From: Clostridiales bacterium oral taxon 876 str. F0540
Lineage (GTDB): Bacteria; Bacillota; Clostridia; Clostridiales; Clostridiaceae
Length of the DNA: 52,032 nt
NCBI GenBank assembly: GCA_000466585.1
Contig: KE993454.1
Coordinates: 1 to 52,032 of the forward strand
Direction: 5' to 3'
Below the pieces are notes generated by a model, which was not told the origin of the DNA, did not search any database, and was given only the letters and a program-made list of their open reading frames with translations. The position numbers and the translations under genes are program-made. Shown in pieces: positions 35,642 to 44,813 of this stretch; position 1 is the first letter of the stretch, and every line of letters begins with the position of its first letter.

Positions 35642-37450
35642 TTATATCCTGAAAAGCAGTGTCTGACCAATCATGAGCACATTGCTTGTCAGGTTGTTCA
35701 AAGCCCTTATCGCATCAACGGTTGTGTTAAACTTCTGCGCAAGTGACCAAAGCGTATCGCCCGACCGGACAATATAAGTAATAAACGTGCCGGGAATCTG
35801 CAGCACCTGCCCAGTGTTGATCACATTGCTTGTCAGGTTGTTCAGAGCCATTATCATGTAAACAGAGGTGCTAAACCTCTGAGCAAGTGACCAAAGTGTA
35901 TCGCCTGGCCTGACTACGTATTCAATCGTTCCGGTTTCAGGACCAGTCTCCGGGCTGGGAACATTACCCCTGATACCCCAATAAGTATCATAAAGGGCAT
36001 TCCAGGTAGCCGTACCTACGATACCATTCGCAGTCAGACTCATCATCTGCTGAAACGCCATCACAGCCTGAGCGGTATCACTTCCAAAAATACCATCCTG
36101 CGTCAGTTCGGGAATAGTTGGGTAAAACTCACTGATAAAGCTCAGGATATATTGTAAAGTGATCACATCAACTCCGCTTGAACCCACCCTAAGAATTGAA
36201 ATAGGTGGGACCGTTCCAATCCCTAAAGCTGTACCCTCGCTATACAGACTAGCCAGCTTTGCTACGGCGACGTATATATAAGAGATTTTATTCCAGGTCG
36301 CCTTTTCAACGACACCGTCGGCAGTGAGACTAAATACGCTCTGGAATATTAATACTGCTTCTTGCGTACTGTTACCGAACACACCGGGATCATCAGTTAT
36401 ACGGGGAATAGCGGGAAAGTTTCCCCTAATCCTGTTCAAATAGGTTTGTATGACCTGCACGTGCAGACCCAAACTTCCTAATCGCAGCGTTGTACCAGGG
36501 TATGCTACTATGATACCAGTAATGATATTGGTTTGTGAAATTTCAATATCATTTGGATAGTAATAGCGCAGTATTTGCATCACCGACATGCCCTGGTTCG
36601 CTAAGGTTACCGTTCCCCATTGGGACAGCCCTGCACAGGTAGCGGTCGTACCATTGCAGAAAGCCGTAAAAAACGGAGCAATCTGTCCTCCCCTGCGAAT
36701 GTATTGGTTGAATATGTTATCCACAATTCGGCTAATGGATTCATAAATGGTTCGACCATATACAAAATACTGGTCATAAGCGGTACTATTTGTGATGTCA
36801 AAATTATATCCCCTGCCTCTGTACCATTGTGTAAACACCCTGTTTAAAGCAAATGTGATGATGGCATAAATATTTGCCTCCAGCGACGTCTGTGGCCAGG
36901 TAGGATAAATTTCACTACTGGCAACATTTTTGACATAATCAGGGAAGGGCACTTGTACATTCGATGCGTTGGAGTCAGGTGTGCCAAGGTGTACGGTGAT
37001 GGGATTAGGAATAATCACCTGGCGAAATATACGCGGTCCCATTCGCGATCCTGCCTGATTCCGTGGTCCTGTCATTGCAACAGCATGTCTTCCAAAGAAG
37101 AGTTCATACCTGTGTGGAATTATCTGGCCTGCCAGCATCGGAATCAATACCACAGACTGAATGGCATTCTCACCGTCAAAAATTTGTACGTCAATAATAT
37201 ATAAGCTGTTAAACCCTTCCGCCTCTGCCTCCAAACTGTATGAAGAAAATGGTATGCCTAAATAGCTTGGATCCAGCGACAACTTACGGTCTACAGCTTC
37301 TAAGGCAATCTCTTCGGTTTCACCGCTTTCATCCGTCGTCAGATCATAGAGTAACGTACCTTTGTAGTCCCTGATTCTCACACGTACACCCTTTAAAGGT
37401 AACGCTTCCTCCGCGGTGCGAGCTTGAATTATTAAATTACCTCTACCCAT
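35642..37450 (-). CDS. SpoIID-like protein with two PG-binding and two LysM domains
   Basis: A 602-residue cell-wall protein of mosaic build. Residues ~1-110 are a carnitine/CarboxypepD-like beta domain (LPLKGVRVRIRDYKGTLLYD). Residues ~140-310 resemble SpoIID/LytB, including CAGLSQWGTVTLANQGMSVM then QILRYYYPNDIEI. Two PG_binding_1 repeats follow (LRLGSLGLHVQVIQTYLNRI ... DGVVEKATWNKI; LRVGSSGVDVITLQYILSFI ... NGIVGTATWNAL). Two LysM repeats end it (EYVVRPGDTLWSLAQRFSTS; TYIVRSGDTLWSLAQKFNTT). There is no signal peptide, as in spore-coat or cortex proteins made in the mother cell. GC content is clearly higher than its neighbours. It probably binds cortex peptidoglycan; catalysis is unproven. 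Confidence 0.85.
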   Translation of the reverse strand: MGRGNLIIQARTAEEALPLKGVRVRIRDYKGTLLYDLTTDESGETEEIALEAVDRKLSLDPSYLGIPFSSYSLEAEAEGFNSLYIIDVQIFDGENAIQSVVLIPMLAGQIIPHRYELFFGRHAVAMTGPRNQAGSRMGPRIFRQVIIPNPITVHLGTPDSNASNVQVPFPDYVKNVASSEIYPTWPQTSLEANIYAIITFALNRVFTQWYRGRGYNFDITNSTAYDQYFVYGRTIYESISRIVDNIFNQYIRRGGQIAPFFTAFCNGTTATCAGLSQWGTVTLANQGMSVMQILRYYYPNDIEISQTNIITGIIVAYPGTTLRLGSLGLHVQVIQTYLNRIRGNFPAIPRITDDPGVFGNSTQEAVLIFQSVFSLTADGVVEKATWNKISYIYVAVAKLASLYSEGTALGIGTVPPISILRVGSSGVDVITLQYILSFISEFYPTIPELTQDGIFGSDTAQAVMAFQQMMSLTANGIVGTATWNALYDTYWGIRGNVPSPETGPETGTIEYVVRPGDTLWSLAQRFSTSVYMIMALNNLTSNVINTGQVLQIPGTFITYIVRSGDTLWSLAQKFNTTVDAIRALNNLTSNVLMIGQTLLFRI

Positions 37451-37890
37451 TCTCAGCTATTCCTCCTATTTGCACACCTAATATTCGAGACAGTTTTATT
37501 TTATAGGGCGATAAATGGTCTTCCACAATGTATTATATTCGTCCTTCGGGAAAAGTATGAGCTATCCTCAATTTGTGCACGATACTAAACAAATATCAAA
37601 AATAAAATTTCATTCTTTTCTCCATAAAAACTTTCCAACCTATTTATAAATATCCTCATTGTATTGTATTATAGCTCTCATGTAAAAACTAAAAAGTTAT
37701 ACTTCATAATCTAAAATAATAAATCATATACTTCTTAATAGAGATTAGAGGCAATATCTTTCTTGAAAACCTTTACAAATTGTTCTTTAGCACCTATTAG
37801 TATTACTTTAAAGTTATGTCCTATCTTTTATAAATACTTTTCAGCTTTGTATATATGCTTTTGAAATATTAATCTTGGAGGATTAAAAAG
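37451..37890. other. Intergenic region upstream of gatE
   Basis: 440 bp of AT-rich DNA with no gene, no T-box and no clear hairpin recognised. A ribosome site TTGGAGGA lies nine bases before the gatE ATG. Promoters for both neighbours must lie here. Confidence 0.4.
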
Positions 37891-39858
37891 ATGGAAAATA
37901 CCTATATAGAAACTCAAAAGCGCATTGGTTACACCCCTCGTAAACAAACTCCACCTGAGACCTATGAAAAATTAGGATTTATGTGTGGTCTAGAGGTTCA
38001 TCAACAGCTCAAAACAGACAAGAAACTCTTCTGTCATTGTCCTGCAGGTGTATTTCAGGACAAAGGTAAATTTCATGCAGAAGTCATAAGGCATATGAGG
38101 CCTACCTTAAGCGAAATGGGTGGATACGACGGTACTGCACTTATGGAGTTTAAAACAAAAAAAACTATTATATACCGTATTGCCAACGAGACCACCTGCA
38201 CCTATGATGTTGATGATACACCTCCTTTTAAGATAAATAAGCAAGCACTGCAAATTGCATTGGAAATAGCATTGCTGCTTAAAACTAATATTGTAGGTGA
38301 GCTGCATATCACACGCAAGCAATATCTTGATGGCAGTATTCCTACTGGCTTTCAGCGGACAGGCATCGTAAGCATTGAAGGACAGATACCCTTAAGAAAC
38401 AAGTTAGTTCGAATAATTCAGCTTAGTATAGAAGAAGATTCTTGTCGTGAAATTTCAGACATTGCTCATGAGAGGATATATACAACAGATAGGTTAGGCA
38501 TGCCTCTTATAGAGACTGTTACCTATCCAGATATGAAAACTCCTGATGAAGCTTACGAAGCTGCCCAGTATATACGTTTTCTAAACCGCAGCACCGGTAA
38601 AGTAAGGACAGGCATTGGATCTGCACGTGAGGATGTTAATGTTAGTATTACCGGAGGCACCAGAGTGGAGATTAAGGGAGTGTCTCGTATTAGCTCCATA
38701 CCAGAATTAGTACACAATGAAGCCTTTCGCCAGAAGAGCCTTTTAGAAATCAAAGGTGATTTATTAACAAGAATACCACTCTTTAAAGAATGGAGAATTA
38801 GTCATGTAAATATAAGTGAGAACAATGCAGCTGCCTCATGTAATCAAGTTTTAGAAGCTTTAAATAAAAACTATGCAATAGTAGCAGTAAACCTGCCAGG
38901 CTTTAAAGGCATCCTCTCGTTTTTTACTCAACCTGGCCGAATGTTCGCAGATGAAATCTCTGATAGATTAAAAGTAATTGCTTGCATTGAAAAACCCAAT
39001 ATGACACATTCAGAAAGCTTGGACAGTGACAGTAAGTTTATTGACTTTAAATATATTTCTAAACTGATGGATGCGAAGGATGAGGATGCTCAAATACTTA
39101 TATGGGGTCCTGAAGCTGATATACCCACAGCACTAGAAACAATTGAAGAACGCTGCAGGATGGCCTTTGTTGGAGTACCTAATGAAACAAGAAAGTCTTT
39201 AGAAAATGGTACCATTATGTTTGAACGAGTTTTGCCTGGAGCTGACCGTATGTATCCTGATACTGATTCTGCGCCTATTTCTATCAGTGAGGATTTAATA
39301 AGTAATGCGCGCAGTATGCTTCCCAAAGCTCTAAATGAGAGTATAGCTCAGCTTGAAAGCTGGGAAATACCTATGGACACTTTCTTCTATCTTTTAAAGA
39401 ATAATCTAGTTCCCCTTATGGAGAGGATTTCTAGGGATTTTAAGATAAACCCCAAACTTACTGCAACTTTACTAGCTCACAGACTTAAGCACATACAAGG
39501 AAAATTTAATACCAATTTATCTTTTGATTTCGAAAAAATATATGACCTTTTTGCCTTCCTAAAAGAGCATAATTTAGAGTATGATATTGCTTATGACATG
39601 CTGCCTGTAATATATACACATCCTGAAATGGAAATGATGACTGTATTAAAGATCATAAACTATACTAAGCACAGCAGAGACAGCATTCTTTCAATGCTTC
39701 CATCTTTGAGTAAAAAGTTCAATGAAATTAATACTTCAAAGGATAATAAAGCAAAATTTAGATGGATGATGAAAGAATTACGTAAAATAGCCCTTGGGAA
39801 CATCCCTCTTAATGAACTTGCTGATATTATAGCAAAGGGGGAATATGTTAATGAATAA
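37891..39858 (+). CDS. gatE: Glu-tRNA(Gln) amidotransferase subunit E (archaeal type)
   Basis: GatE forms with GatD the amidotransferase that turns Glu-tRNA(Gln) into Gln-tRNA(Gln). The kinase/transamidase core opens MCGLEVHQQLKTDKKLFCHC. It has DDTPPFKINKQAL, GFQRTGIVSIEGQIPL, EEDSCREI, DRLGMPLIETVTYPDM and GIGSAREDVNVSITGG, then RVEIKGVSRI. The inserted AspRS/GAD-like domain specific to GatE is present (about 300-430, ending GVPNETRKSLENGTIMFERV), followed by RMYPDTDSAPI and a helical tRNA-binding tail. At 655 residues it is a full-length GatE, longer than GatB. It overlaps gatD. Bacteria normally use GatCAB, so this is an unusual gene here. Confidence 0.93.
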   Translation: MENTYIETQKRIGYTPRKQTPPETYEKLGFMCGLEVHQQLKTDKKLFCHCPAGVFQDKGKFHAEVIRHMRPTLSEMGGYDGTALMEFKTKKTIIYRIANETTCTYDVDDTPPFKINKQALQIALEIALLLKTNIVGELHITRKQYLDGSIPTGFQRTGIVSIEGQIPLRNKLVRIIQLSIEEDSCREISDIAHERIYTTDRLGMPLIETVTYPDMKTPDEAYEAAQYIRFLNRSTGKVRTGIGSAREDVNVSITGGTRVEIKGVSRISSIPELVHNEAFRQKSLLEIKGDLLTRIPLFKEWRISHVNISENNAAASCNQVLEALNKNYAIVAVNLPGFKGILSFFTQPGRMFADEISDRLKVIACIEKPNMTHSESLDSDSKFIDFKYISKLMDAKDEDAQILIWGPEADIPTALETIEERCRMAFVGVPNETRKSLENGTIMFERVLPGADRMYPDTDSAPISISEDLISNARSMLPKALNESIAQLESWEIPMDTFFYLLKNNLVPLMERISRDFKINPKLTATLLAHRLKHIQGKFNTNLSFDFEKIYDLFAFLKEHNLEYDIAYDMLPVIYTHPEMEMMTVLKIINYTKHSRDSILSMLPSLSKKFNEINTSKDNKAKFRWMMKELRKIALGNIPLNELADIIAKGEYVNE

Positions 39859-41233
39859 TAGTTTAAAAGGGTATAAAGGCACGGCCTTAGAAGTTTTAAA
39901 AAGCTTTAATATGCGCGTCTGGAGTGAGGCCGTTATAAAGACTACTCGCGGGGAATTTAAGGGAGTTTTACTTCCACGTTCTGAAAACGACGATGATAAA
40001 CATATAGTAATCAAGCTGGCCACCGGATACAATATAGGAATTGCTGTTGATACAATTCTCGATATGAAGGAATATAATTTTAAAGAAATTCAATATAAAA
40101 TTCCGGAAAGGGAGTTTCCGGTGTCAAAAGAAAAACGTAATGTAAAATTACTTGGTACAGGCGGCACCATAGCCTCCCGTCTTGATTATCGTACCGGAGC
40201 TGTTATTCCTGCCTTCTCACCAGGTGAATTATATGGCGCTGTACCTGAGCTTGCAGACATTTGTAATCTAAGTACTGAGAAGCTTTTTGCTGTATTTTCA
40301 GAAAATATGGGGCCTGCAGAGTATAAAGTTCTGGCTCAAGCTATTGGAGAAGAAATTAAAAAAGGTACCCATGGCATTATTATAGGTCATGGTACTGACA
40401 CAATGAGTCATACAGCAGCAGCTCTATCTTTTATGGTGCAAAACTCCCCTATTCCCATTGTTATGGTTGGGTCGCAGCGCTCATCAGATAGACCCTCTTC
40501 TGATGCAGCCCTAAACCTGATTCATGCAGCAAAAACAGCCTCAGATTCAGATATTGCTGAAGTAATGGTTTGTATGTTTGGACTAACCTCCGACGAATAC
40601 GGCTTATTACACCGCGGTACTCGAGTACGAAAAATGCATTCCTCCTACCGTTCAACCTTTCGTACTATCGGAGATATTCCACTAGCAATTGTGAATCGGC
40701 AGAAAATAACACCTCTTCGTATGGATTACAATCACCGCCGCAGTGACAGAAACGCAATTATAACTCCTGTGTTTGAAGAACGTGTATCTCTGCTTTATTA
40801 TTATCCAAACATGAATCCGGATATAATAGATGCTATGATTGACCTTGGCTATAAAGGCATTGTTATAGCAGGTACAGGTCTAGGTCATATTAATAAGCTG
40901 CTCTACCCTGCAATTAAACGTGCTGCTGAAAAAGGAGTAGCCATCTTTATGACAGTGCAAACTCTATGGGGATATGTTAATATGTTCGTCTACGATACAG
41001 GCAGGGATTTAATGACTATGGGCATAATACCTGCAGAAAATATGCTGCCAGAAGTTGCTTATATTAAACTAGGCTGGGCATTAGGGCAAACTTCAGATTT
41101 ATCAAAAGTTAAAGACATAATGCTTACTCCCGTATGCGGGGAAATTACAGAGAGAGAACCATACAATGGATATCTAATTTATCAAGGTGGTATTCCTGAG
41201 GTAGAAGATTTCATTAAAAAGTTTCATAAGTAA
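39851..41233 (+). CDS. gatD: Glu-tRNA(Gln) amidotransferase subunit D (asparaginase-like)
   Basis: GatD supplies ammonia from glutamine or asparagine to GatE. An N-terminal barrel of about 90 residues (KTTRGEFKGVLLPRSENDDD) precedes the L-asparaginase fold. The catalytic motifs are KLLGTGGTIASRLDYRTG, IIIGHGTDTMSHTAAAL and MVGSQRSSDRPSSDAALN. The Thr of GGTIAS, the TDT pair and the later Lys are placed as in the family. Plain asparaginases lack the N-terminal barrel. I prefer the ATG at 39851, nine bases after AAAGGGGG; an in-frame ATG at 39845 is closer. It overlaps the end of gatE by eight bases, so the subunits are made together. Confidence 0.94.
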   Translation: MNNSLKGYKGTALEVLKSFNMRVWSEAVIKTTRGEFKGVLLPRSENDDDKHIVIKLATGYNIGIAVDTILDMKEYNFKEIQYKIPEREFPVSKEKRNVKLLGTGGTIASRLDYRTGAVIPAFSPGELYGAVPELADICNLSTEKLFAVFSENMGPAEYKVLAQAIGEEIKKGTHGIIIGHGTDTMSHTAAALSFMVQNSPIPIVMVGSQRSSDRPSSDAALNLIHAAKTASDSDIAEVMVCMFGLTSDEYGLLHRGTRVRKMHSSYRSTFRTIGDIPLAIVNRQKITPLRMDYNHRRSDRNAIITPVFEERVSLLYYYPNMNPDIIDAMIDLGYKGIVIAGTGLGHINKLLYPAIKRAAEKGVAIFMTVQTLWGYVNMFVYDTGRDLMTMGIIPAENMLPEVAYIKLGWALGQTSDLSKVKDIMLTPVCGEITEREPYNGYLIYQGGIPEVEDFIKKFHK

Positions 41234-41274
41234 TATATTCTGTATACCAATTTTAAAGAAGATGGTAGCAGCAC

Positions 41275-41308
41275 AAACCCCTATACAATTTTAAGTATAG
41301 GGGTTTTC
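41275..41308. terminator. Terminator after gatD, probably bidirectional
   Basis: Stem AACCCCTATAC/GTATAGGGGTT with an 8-base loop and a T-run on the plus strand and an A-run before it. It lies between convergent gatD and the MATE gene. Confidence 0.92.
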
Positions 41309-41366
41309 TTGAATTATAAATAAGCAATTTATATTGATTATATTATGGCTCCACTACATTACTTCA

Positions 41367-42743
41367 TCAAGTTCTCAATCTTTTAAAAGGAAAAATCTTT
41401 CTTGCTCCTATTTCAGGATGCCTGCAGAGAAAAATAATAAACCAACTTGTTAGTATGATACCTTTCATTATACTGCTGAGGCTTATGCTCCACCAAACTC
41501 CGGACAAACCCAATCCTGCTGATAATAGTAATGCACCTGGAATTCTCAAGGTATTAAAAACAATACCATTAAGAGAAGGCGGCACTGTTCTTCCAAGTCC
41601 ATTAAAAGCTCCTGAAGTGGTTATTTCTATACACATAAAAAATTGTGAAACCCCAAGTATTCTAAGATATACTATTCCTTCTTTTACAACATCCTTCTCC
41701 CGTATAAAAATCGAGAAAATTGGTCCCGGCAAGAATACTAAGAGACTTGACGTTATTAATCCTATAACAGAAATAATGCCTAAGGCTGTAAAATATCCCT
41801 TATAAATTCTATCCCACTTTTTCGCACCAAAGTTTTGGCCCACAAAAGCGGCTAAGGCTGTTTGAAAGCCTCCTGCGGTCATCCATGATAAGGACTCTAT
41901 TTGCGATCCCACACTTTGTACCGCTATAGGTGTTGGCCCCCAATTTGAAAGTATTCTGGCAATTACCATACCTATTAACGTAAAGGCTCCACTTTGAAGC
42001 GATACAGGCAGACCAAATCTCACTATTTTTCTCATGTGCTTCCAGTCAGGTTTTTGCAGAAAATTAATACCTTTAAGGTAATTGGTTTTTTTCAATATAA
42101 CAAAAAAATAGATTGATGTTGCAACAAATTGAGCAAATATAGTTGCAATAGCTGCTCCGGCAACCTCTAGCCTTGGGAAAGGCCCTATTCCTAATATTAG
42201 TAAAGGGTCCAGTGTTATAGCAATTACCAGCCCTATAGTGTTGATTATAAAAGGCGTCTTGCTGTCTCCATGTCCATTAAAAATGGCTGTAAGTACAGGA
42301 GGCAAAAAGAAAAATACCATACCAAGTGATATTATGCCTAGAAAACTTGATGCATTATTTATAATATCATCGCCCTTGAGATTAAAAAAACCTATAAACT
42401 GTCTTCTAAATATGAATATGGTAGCACCATAAAGCAGTGCTAAAATCACAGTAAGTTGCAATGAGTGTCTTATATAGCTTTTAGTTTCCTCAGTATCCTT
42501 CTTTCCTACTGCTTGAGCTATTCCAACTGCAGCTCCTATTTGCGGTATAGTTATGAAAGCAAAGGCAAACCAGGTAAAAAACCCCGAAGTTCCAACAGCT
42601 GTAACAGCTCTCGAGCCTAAAATTCCAACCCATAGCATGTCCGCCAAATTATAAGCCATTTGTATAAAAGATGTTCCCATAATAGGCAGTGCTAAAATTA
42701 TTAATTTTTTTAAAATCTTTCCCTCTGTCAAATTAGTATTCAA
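41367..42743 (-). CDS. MATE-family efflux transporter
   Basis: The 458-residue membrane protein has 12 hydrophobic segments in two homologous halves. Typical MATE parts are LIILALPIMGTSFIQMAYNL, ADMLWVGILGS, and in the second half GLPVSLQSGAFTLIGMVIAR and FQTALAAFVGQNFGAKKWDR. Family members expel cationic drugs or metabolites with Na+ or H+. The start is a TTG about ten bases after GGGAG. It is convergent with gatD and divergent from the cupin gene. Confidence 0.92.
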   Translation of the reverse strand: MNTNLTEGKILKKLIILALPIMGTSFIQMAYNLADMLWVGILGSRAVTAVGTSGFFTWFAFAFITIPQIGAAVGIAQAVGKKDTEETKSYIRHSLQLTVILALLYGATIFIFRRQFIGFFNLKGDDIINNASSFLGIISLGMVFFFLPPVLTAIFNGHGDSKTPFIINTIGLVIAITLDPLLILGIGPFPRLEVAGAAIATIFAQFVATSIYFFVILKKTNYLKGINFLQKPDWKHMRKIVRFGLPVSLQSGAFTLIGMVIARILSNWGPTPIAVQSVGSQIESLSWMTAGGFQTALAAFVGQNFGAKKWDRIYKGYFTALGIISVIGLITSSLLVFLPGPIFSIFIREKDVVKEGIVYLRILGVSQFFMCIEITTSGAFNGLGRTVPPSLNGIVFNTLRIPGALLLSAGLGLSGVWWSISLSSIMKGIILTSWFIIFLCRHPEIGARKIFPFKRLRT

Positions 42744-42947
42744 AATTTAATATCTCCCTTAAGTGCACTAAAAATAAATTCAGCTTAAAATGCTTATTCA
42801 ATTATAGCATATTTAATAAGATATACCTATTTCTTTAAATGAAAAACTTATCGGTGCTAAACTTGATATTCAGGTAATAATTGGGTTATACTTATGTTAT
42901 ATTTATAATGAATTCACAAATTTCCGTTCTTTATAAAGGAGGTTACT

Positions 42948-43475
42948 ATGAATATTATCGAAGAAGTTAAAAATCTATACCGCATCATTGAACTCAAGCC
43001 ATTTAGAAAAACAGATGGTGTTGTTTTTGATCTTTTCCCAATGGACAGTGTTGCACATATAGATTCTATAGATCGTGTGCTTCATGAACACAGTGCGGTT
43101 TCTCCCGGACCTGTTGGCTCAGTCTCACATCCATGGTACATGCATCCTCATCAAGACGATAATCTTCTGGTTCTTCACGGCAGACGTGAGGTTGACATTT
43201 ACAACAAAGAACATGGTAAGGTTGAACACTTTACTGTATATCCCGACAAAATCTTAAAAAATGGTGAGCTCCTATACAATGGCGGCGCAATGCTTGTCTG
43301 GCCTGCTGGAGTTTTTCATCGAATTGTAAGTGGAGAAGATGGTTCTGCCTCTATAAATTTGGCAGTTCATCATGAAGGCTTCGATATCCGAACCAATTTT
43401 AACATTTATGATTTAAACACTGAGACCGGAGAATATAGCTTAATTCGCGAAGGGCATAAGGATCAGATGTTATAG
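42948..43475 (+). CDS. Cupin-fold protein
   Basis: This 175-residue protein has a cupin-like centre: HPWYMHPHQDDNLLVLHGRR, EVDIYNKEHGKVEHFTVYPD and LVWPAGVFHRIVSGEDGSAS. The His residues of MHPHQDD and FHRIVSG could bind a metal. The start has AAAGGAGGT. It is a single gene divergent from the MATE gene, followed by a terminator. The substrate is unknown. Confidence 0.72.
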   Translation: MNIIEEVKNLYRIIELKPFRKTDGVVFDLFPMDSVAHIDSIDRVLHEHSAVSPGPVGSVSHPWYMHPHQDDNLLVLHGRREVDIYNKEHGKVEHFTVYPDKILKNGELLYNGGAMLVWPAGVFHRIVSGEDGSASINLAVHHEGFDIRTNFNIYDLNTETGEYSLIREGHKDQML

Positions 43476-43494
43476 TCTCTCAAAAGTTGAAATG

Positions 43495-43542
43495 AAAAGA
43501 GCTAGTTACCATAAGTATAGTTAATAGTAGCTAGCTTCTTTG
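43495..43542. terminator. Terminator of the cupin gene, possibly bidirectional
   Basis: AAAGAGCTAGTTAC pairs with GTAGCTAGCTTCTTT with one bulge. It lies between the convergent cupin and ABC permease genes. Confidence 0.65.
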
Positions 43543-43589
43543 CTTAAAAAATTATTTATAAAGTTCTTACTTATAAATTTTTCCCTCAG

Positions 43590-44813
43590 TTATGCTTTGG
43601 ATTTATTCTTAGAAAGCACATCAAAAGCTACAGCCATTAAAAGTACAAAGCCTTTTATTGTCATTTGCATATCGCTGCCTACACCAAGTATGGACATACC
43701 GTTATTAAGAACTCCCATAACTAAGGCTCCGATTATAGCTCCTACAACTGTTCCTACTCCACCATAAGCTGATGCTCCACCTATAAAACAAGCTGCTATT
43801 GCATCAAGCTCGAAGTTGACTCCTGTTTGCGGGGAAGCCGCATTAAGACGTGAGCTAAAGGCTATACCTGCTACAGCTCCTAATACGGCCATGTTTACAT
43901 AAGTTAAGAAAAGAACTTTGTTTGTATTAATACCGGAAAGCTTAGCTGCTTTCTCGTTTCCACCCATAGCATATATATATCTTCCCGAAATTGTCCTTGT
44001 AGTAAAAAAGGAATATACTGCAATAAGTGTTCCTATGAGCACTAGTATAACGGGAATACCTTTATAAGCAGCCAGCCAGTAGGTAAACACATTTACGGCA
44101 GCAAGGATTATAACTAATTGAATAACAAATAGTGCAAATGGTACATCTTCCAAATTATATTTTTGTCTTTCTGCTCTTCCTTTTACTTGCAGATATAAAT
44201 ATACAAGAGAGATTATAAGGCCTAGCAATAAAGCAGTTACATTTAAATTTATGCCACTACCTTTAAATAGGTCTGGAATAAAACCTGCACTTATTAGTTG
44301 AAACTTTTCAGGGAATGGTGATAGTGTTAGTCCTTTTAACATTGTAATAGTTAGTCCCCTAAATAAAAGCATGCCTGCAAGGGTAACTATGAAGGCTGGA
44401 ATTCTTACATAAGCAATCCAAAATCCCTGCCAAATTCCGATTAATAATCCAATTAACAGGCAGACAACTATAGCAAGTACTATATTCATCTTCATATTTA
44501 TTATCATTATGCCTGCAATAGCCCCAATAAAGGCACATACAGAACCTACTGACAGGTCTATGTTTCCACCTGTTAAAATACAAAGAGTCATACCAATTGC
44601 AAGTATTATTACATAGCTGTTTTGGAGTACTAAGTTTGTTACATTCATTGGCAAAAGAAGTACCCCATTAGTTAAAATCTGAAATAAAATTACTATAGCT
44701 ACTAAAGCAACAAGCATTGCATATTGTCTTACATTGTTTTTAGCCACATTTTTTATAACATCTATCATGCTGTTTTCTGCTTTTCTACTGGAATTATTTC
44801 TAACTGGTTCCAT
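43590..44813 (-). CDS. xylH: Sugar ABC transporter permease, XylH/MmsB-like
   Basis: The 407-residue permease of a CUT2-type sugar importer has ten or so hydrophobic segments. Family blocks are VIILAIGMTLCILTGGNIDL then SVGSVCAFIGAIAGI, RIPAFIVTLAGMLLFRGLTI and GVNFELDAIAACFIGGASAY then GGVGTVVGAIIGALVMGVLN. Its length and the middle part match the long XylH/MmsB/GguB group rather than RbsC. The start overlaps the ATPase stop as TAATG. Last gene of the xylFGH-like operon. Sugar assignment rests on the sensor genes upstream. Confidence 0.87.
   Translation of the reverse strand: MEPVRNNSSRKAENSMIDVIKNVAKNNVRQYAMLVALVAIVILFQILTNGVLLLPMNVTNLVLQNSYVIILAIGMTLCILTGGNIDLSVGSVCAFIGAIAGIMIINMKMNIVLAIVVCLLIGLLIGIWQGFWIAYVRIPAFIVTLAGMLLFRGLTITMLKGLTLSPFPEKFQLISAGFIPDLFKGSGINLNVTALLLGLIISLVYLYLQVKGRAERQKYNLEDVPFALFVIQLVIILAAVNVFTYWLAAYKGIPVILVLIGTLIAVYSFFTTRTISGRYIYAMGGNEKAAKLSGINTNKVLFLTYVNMAVLGAVAGIAFSSRLNAASPQTGVNFELDAIAACFIGGASAYGGVGTVVGAIIGALVMGVLNNGMSILGVGSDMQMTIKGFVLLMAVAFDVLSKNKSKA

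Noticed and set aside
35660..35930. Repeated DNA blocks that could suggest a repeat array
   Set aside because: They encode the two LysM domains of one protein; spacing and divergence fit domain duplication, not CRISPR.
37451..37890. Possible T-box or riboswitch before the tRNA-amidotransferase genes
   Set aside because: I found no T-box sequence (TGGNACCGCG) or terminator/antiterminator pair; only a ribosome site is visible.
39845..41233. Ordinary L-asparaginase instead of GatD
   Set aside because: The N-terminal barrel, the overlap with gatE and the GatD-like motif context make GatD the better call.
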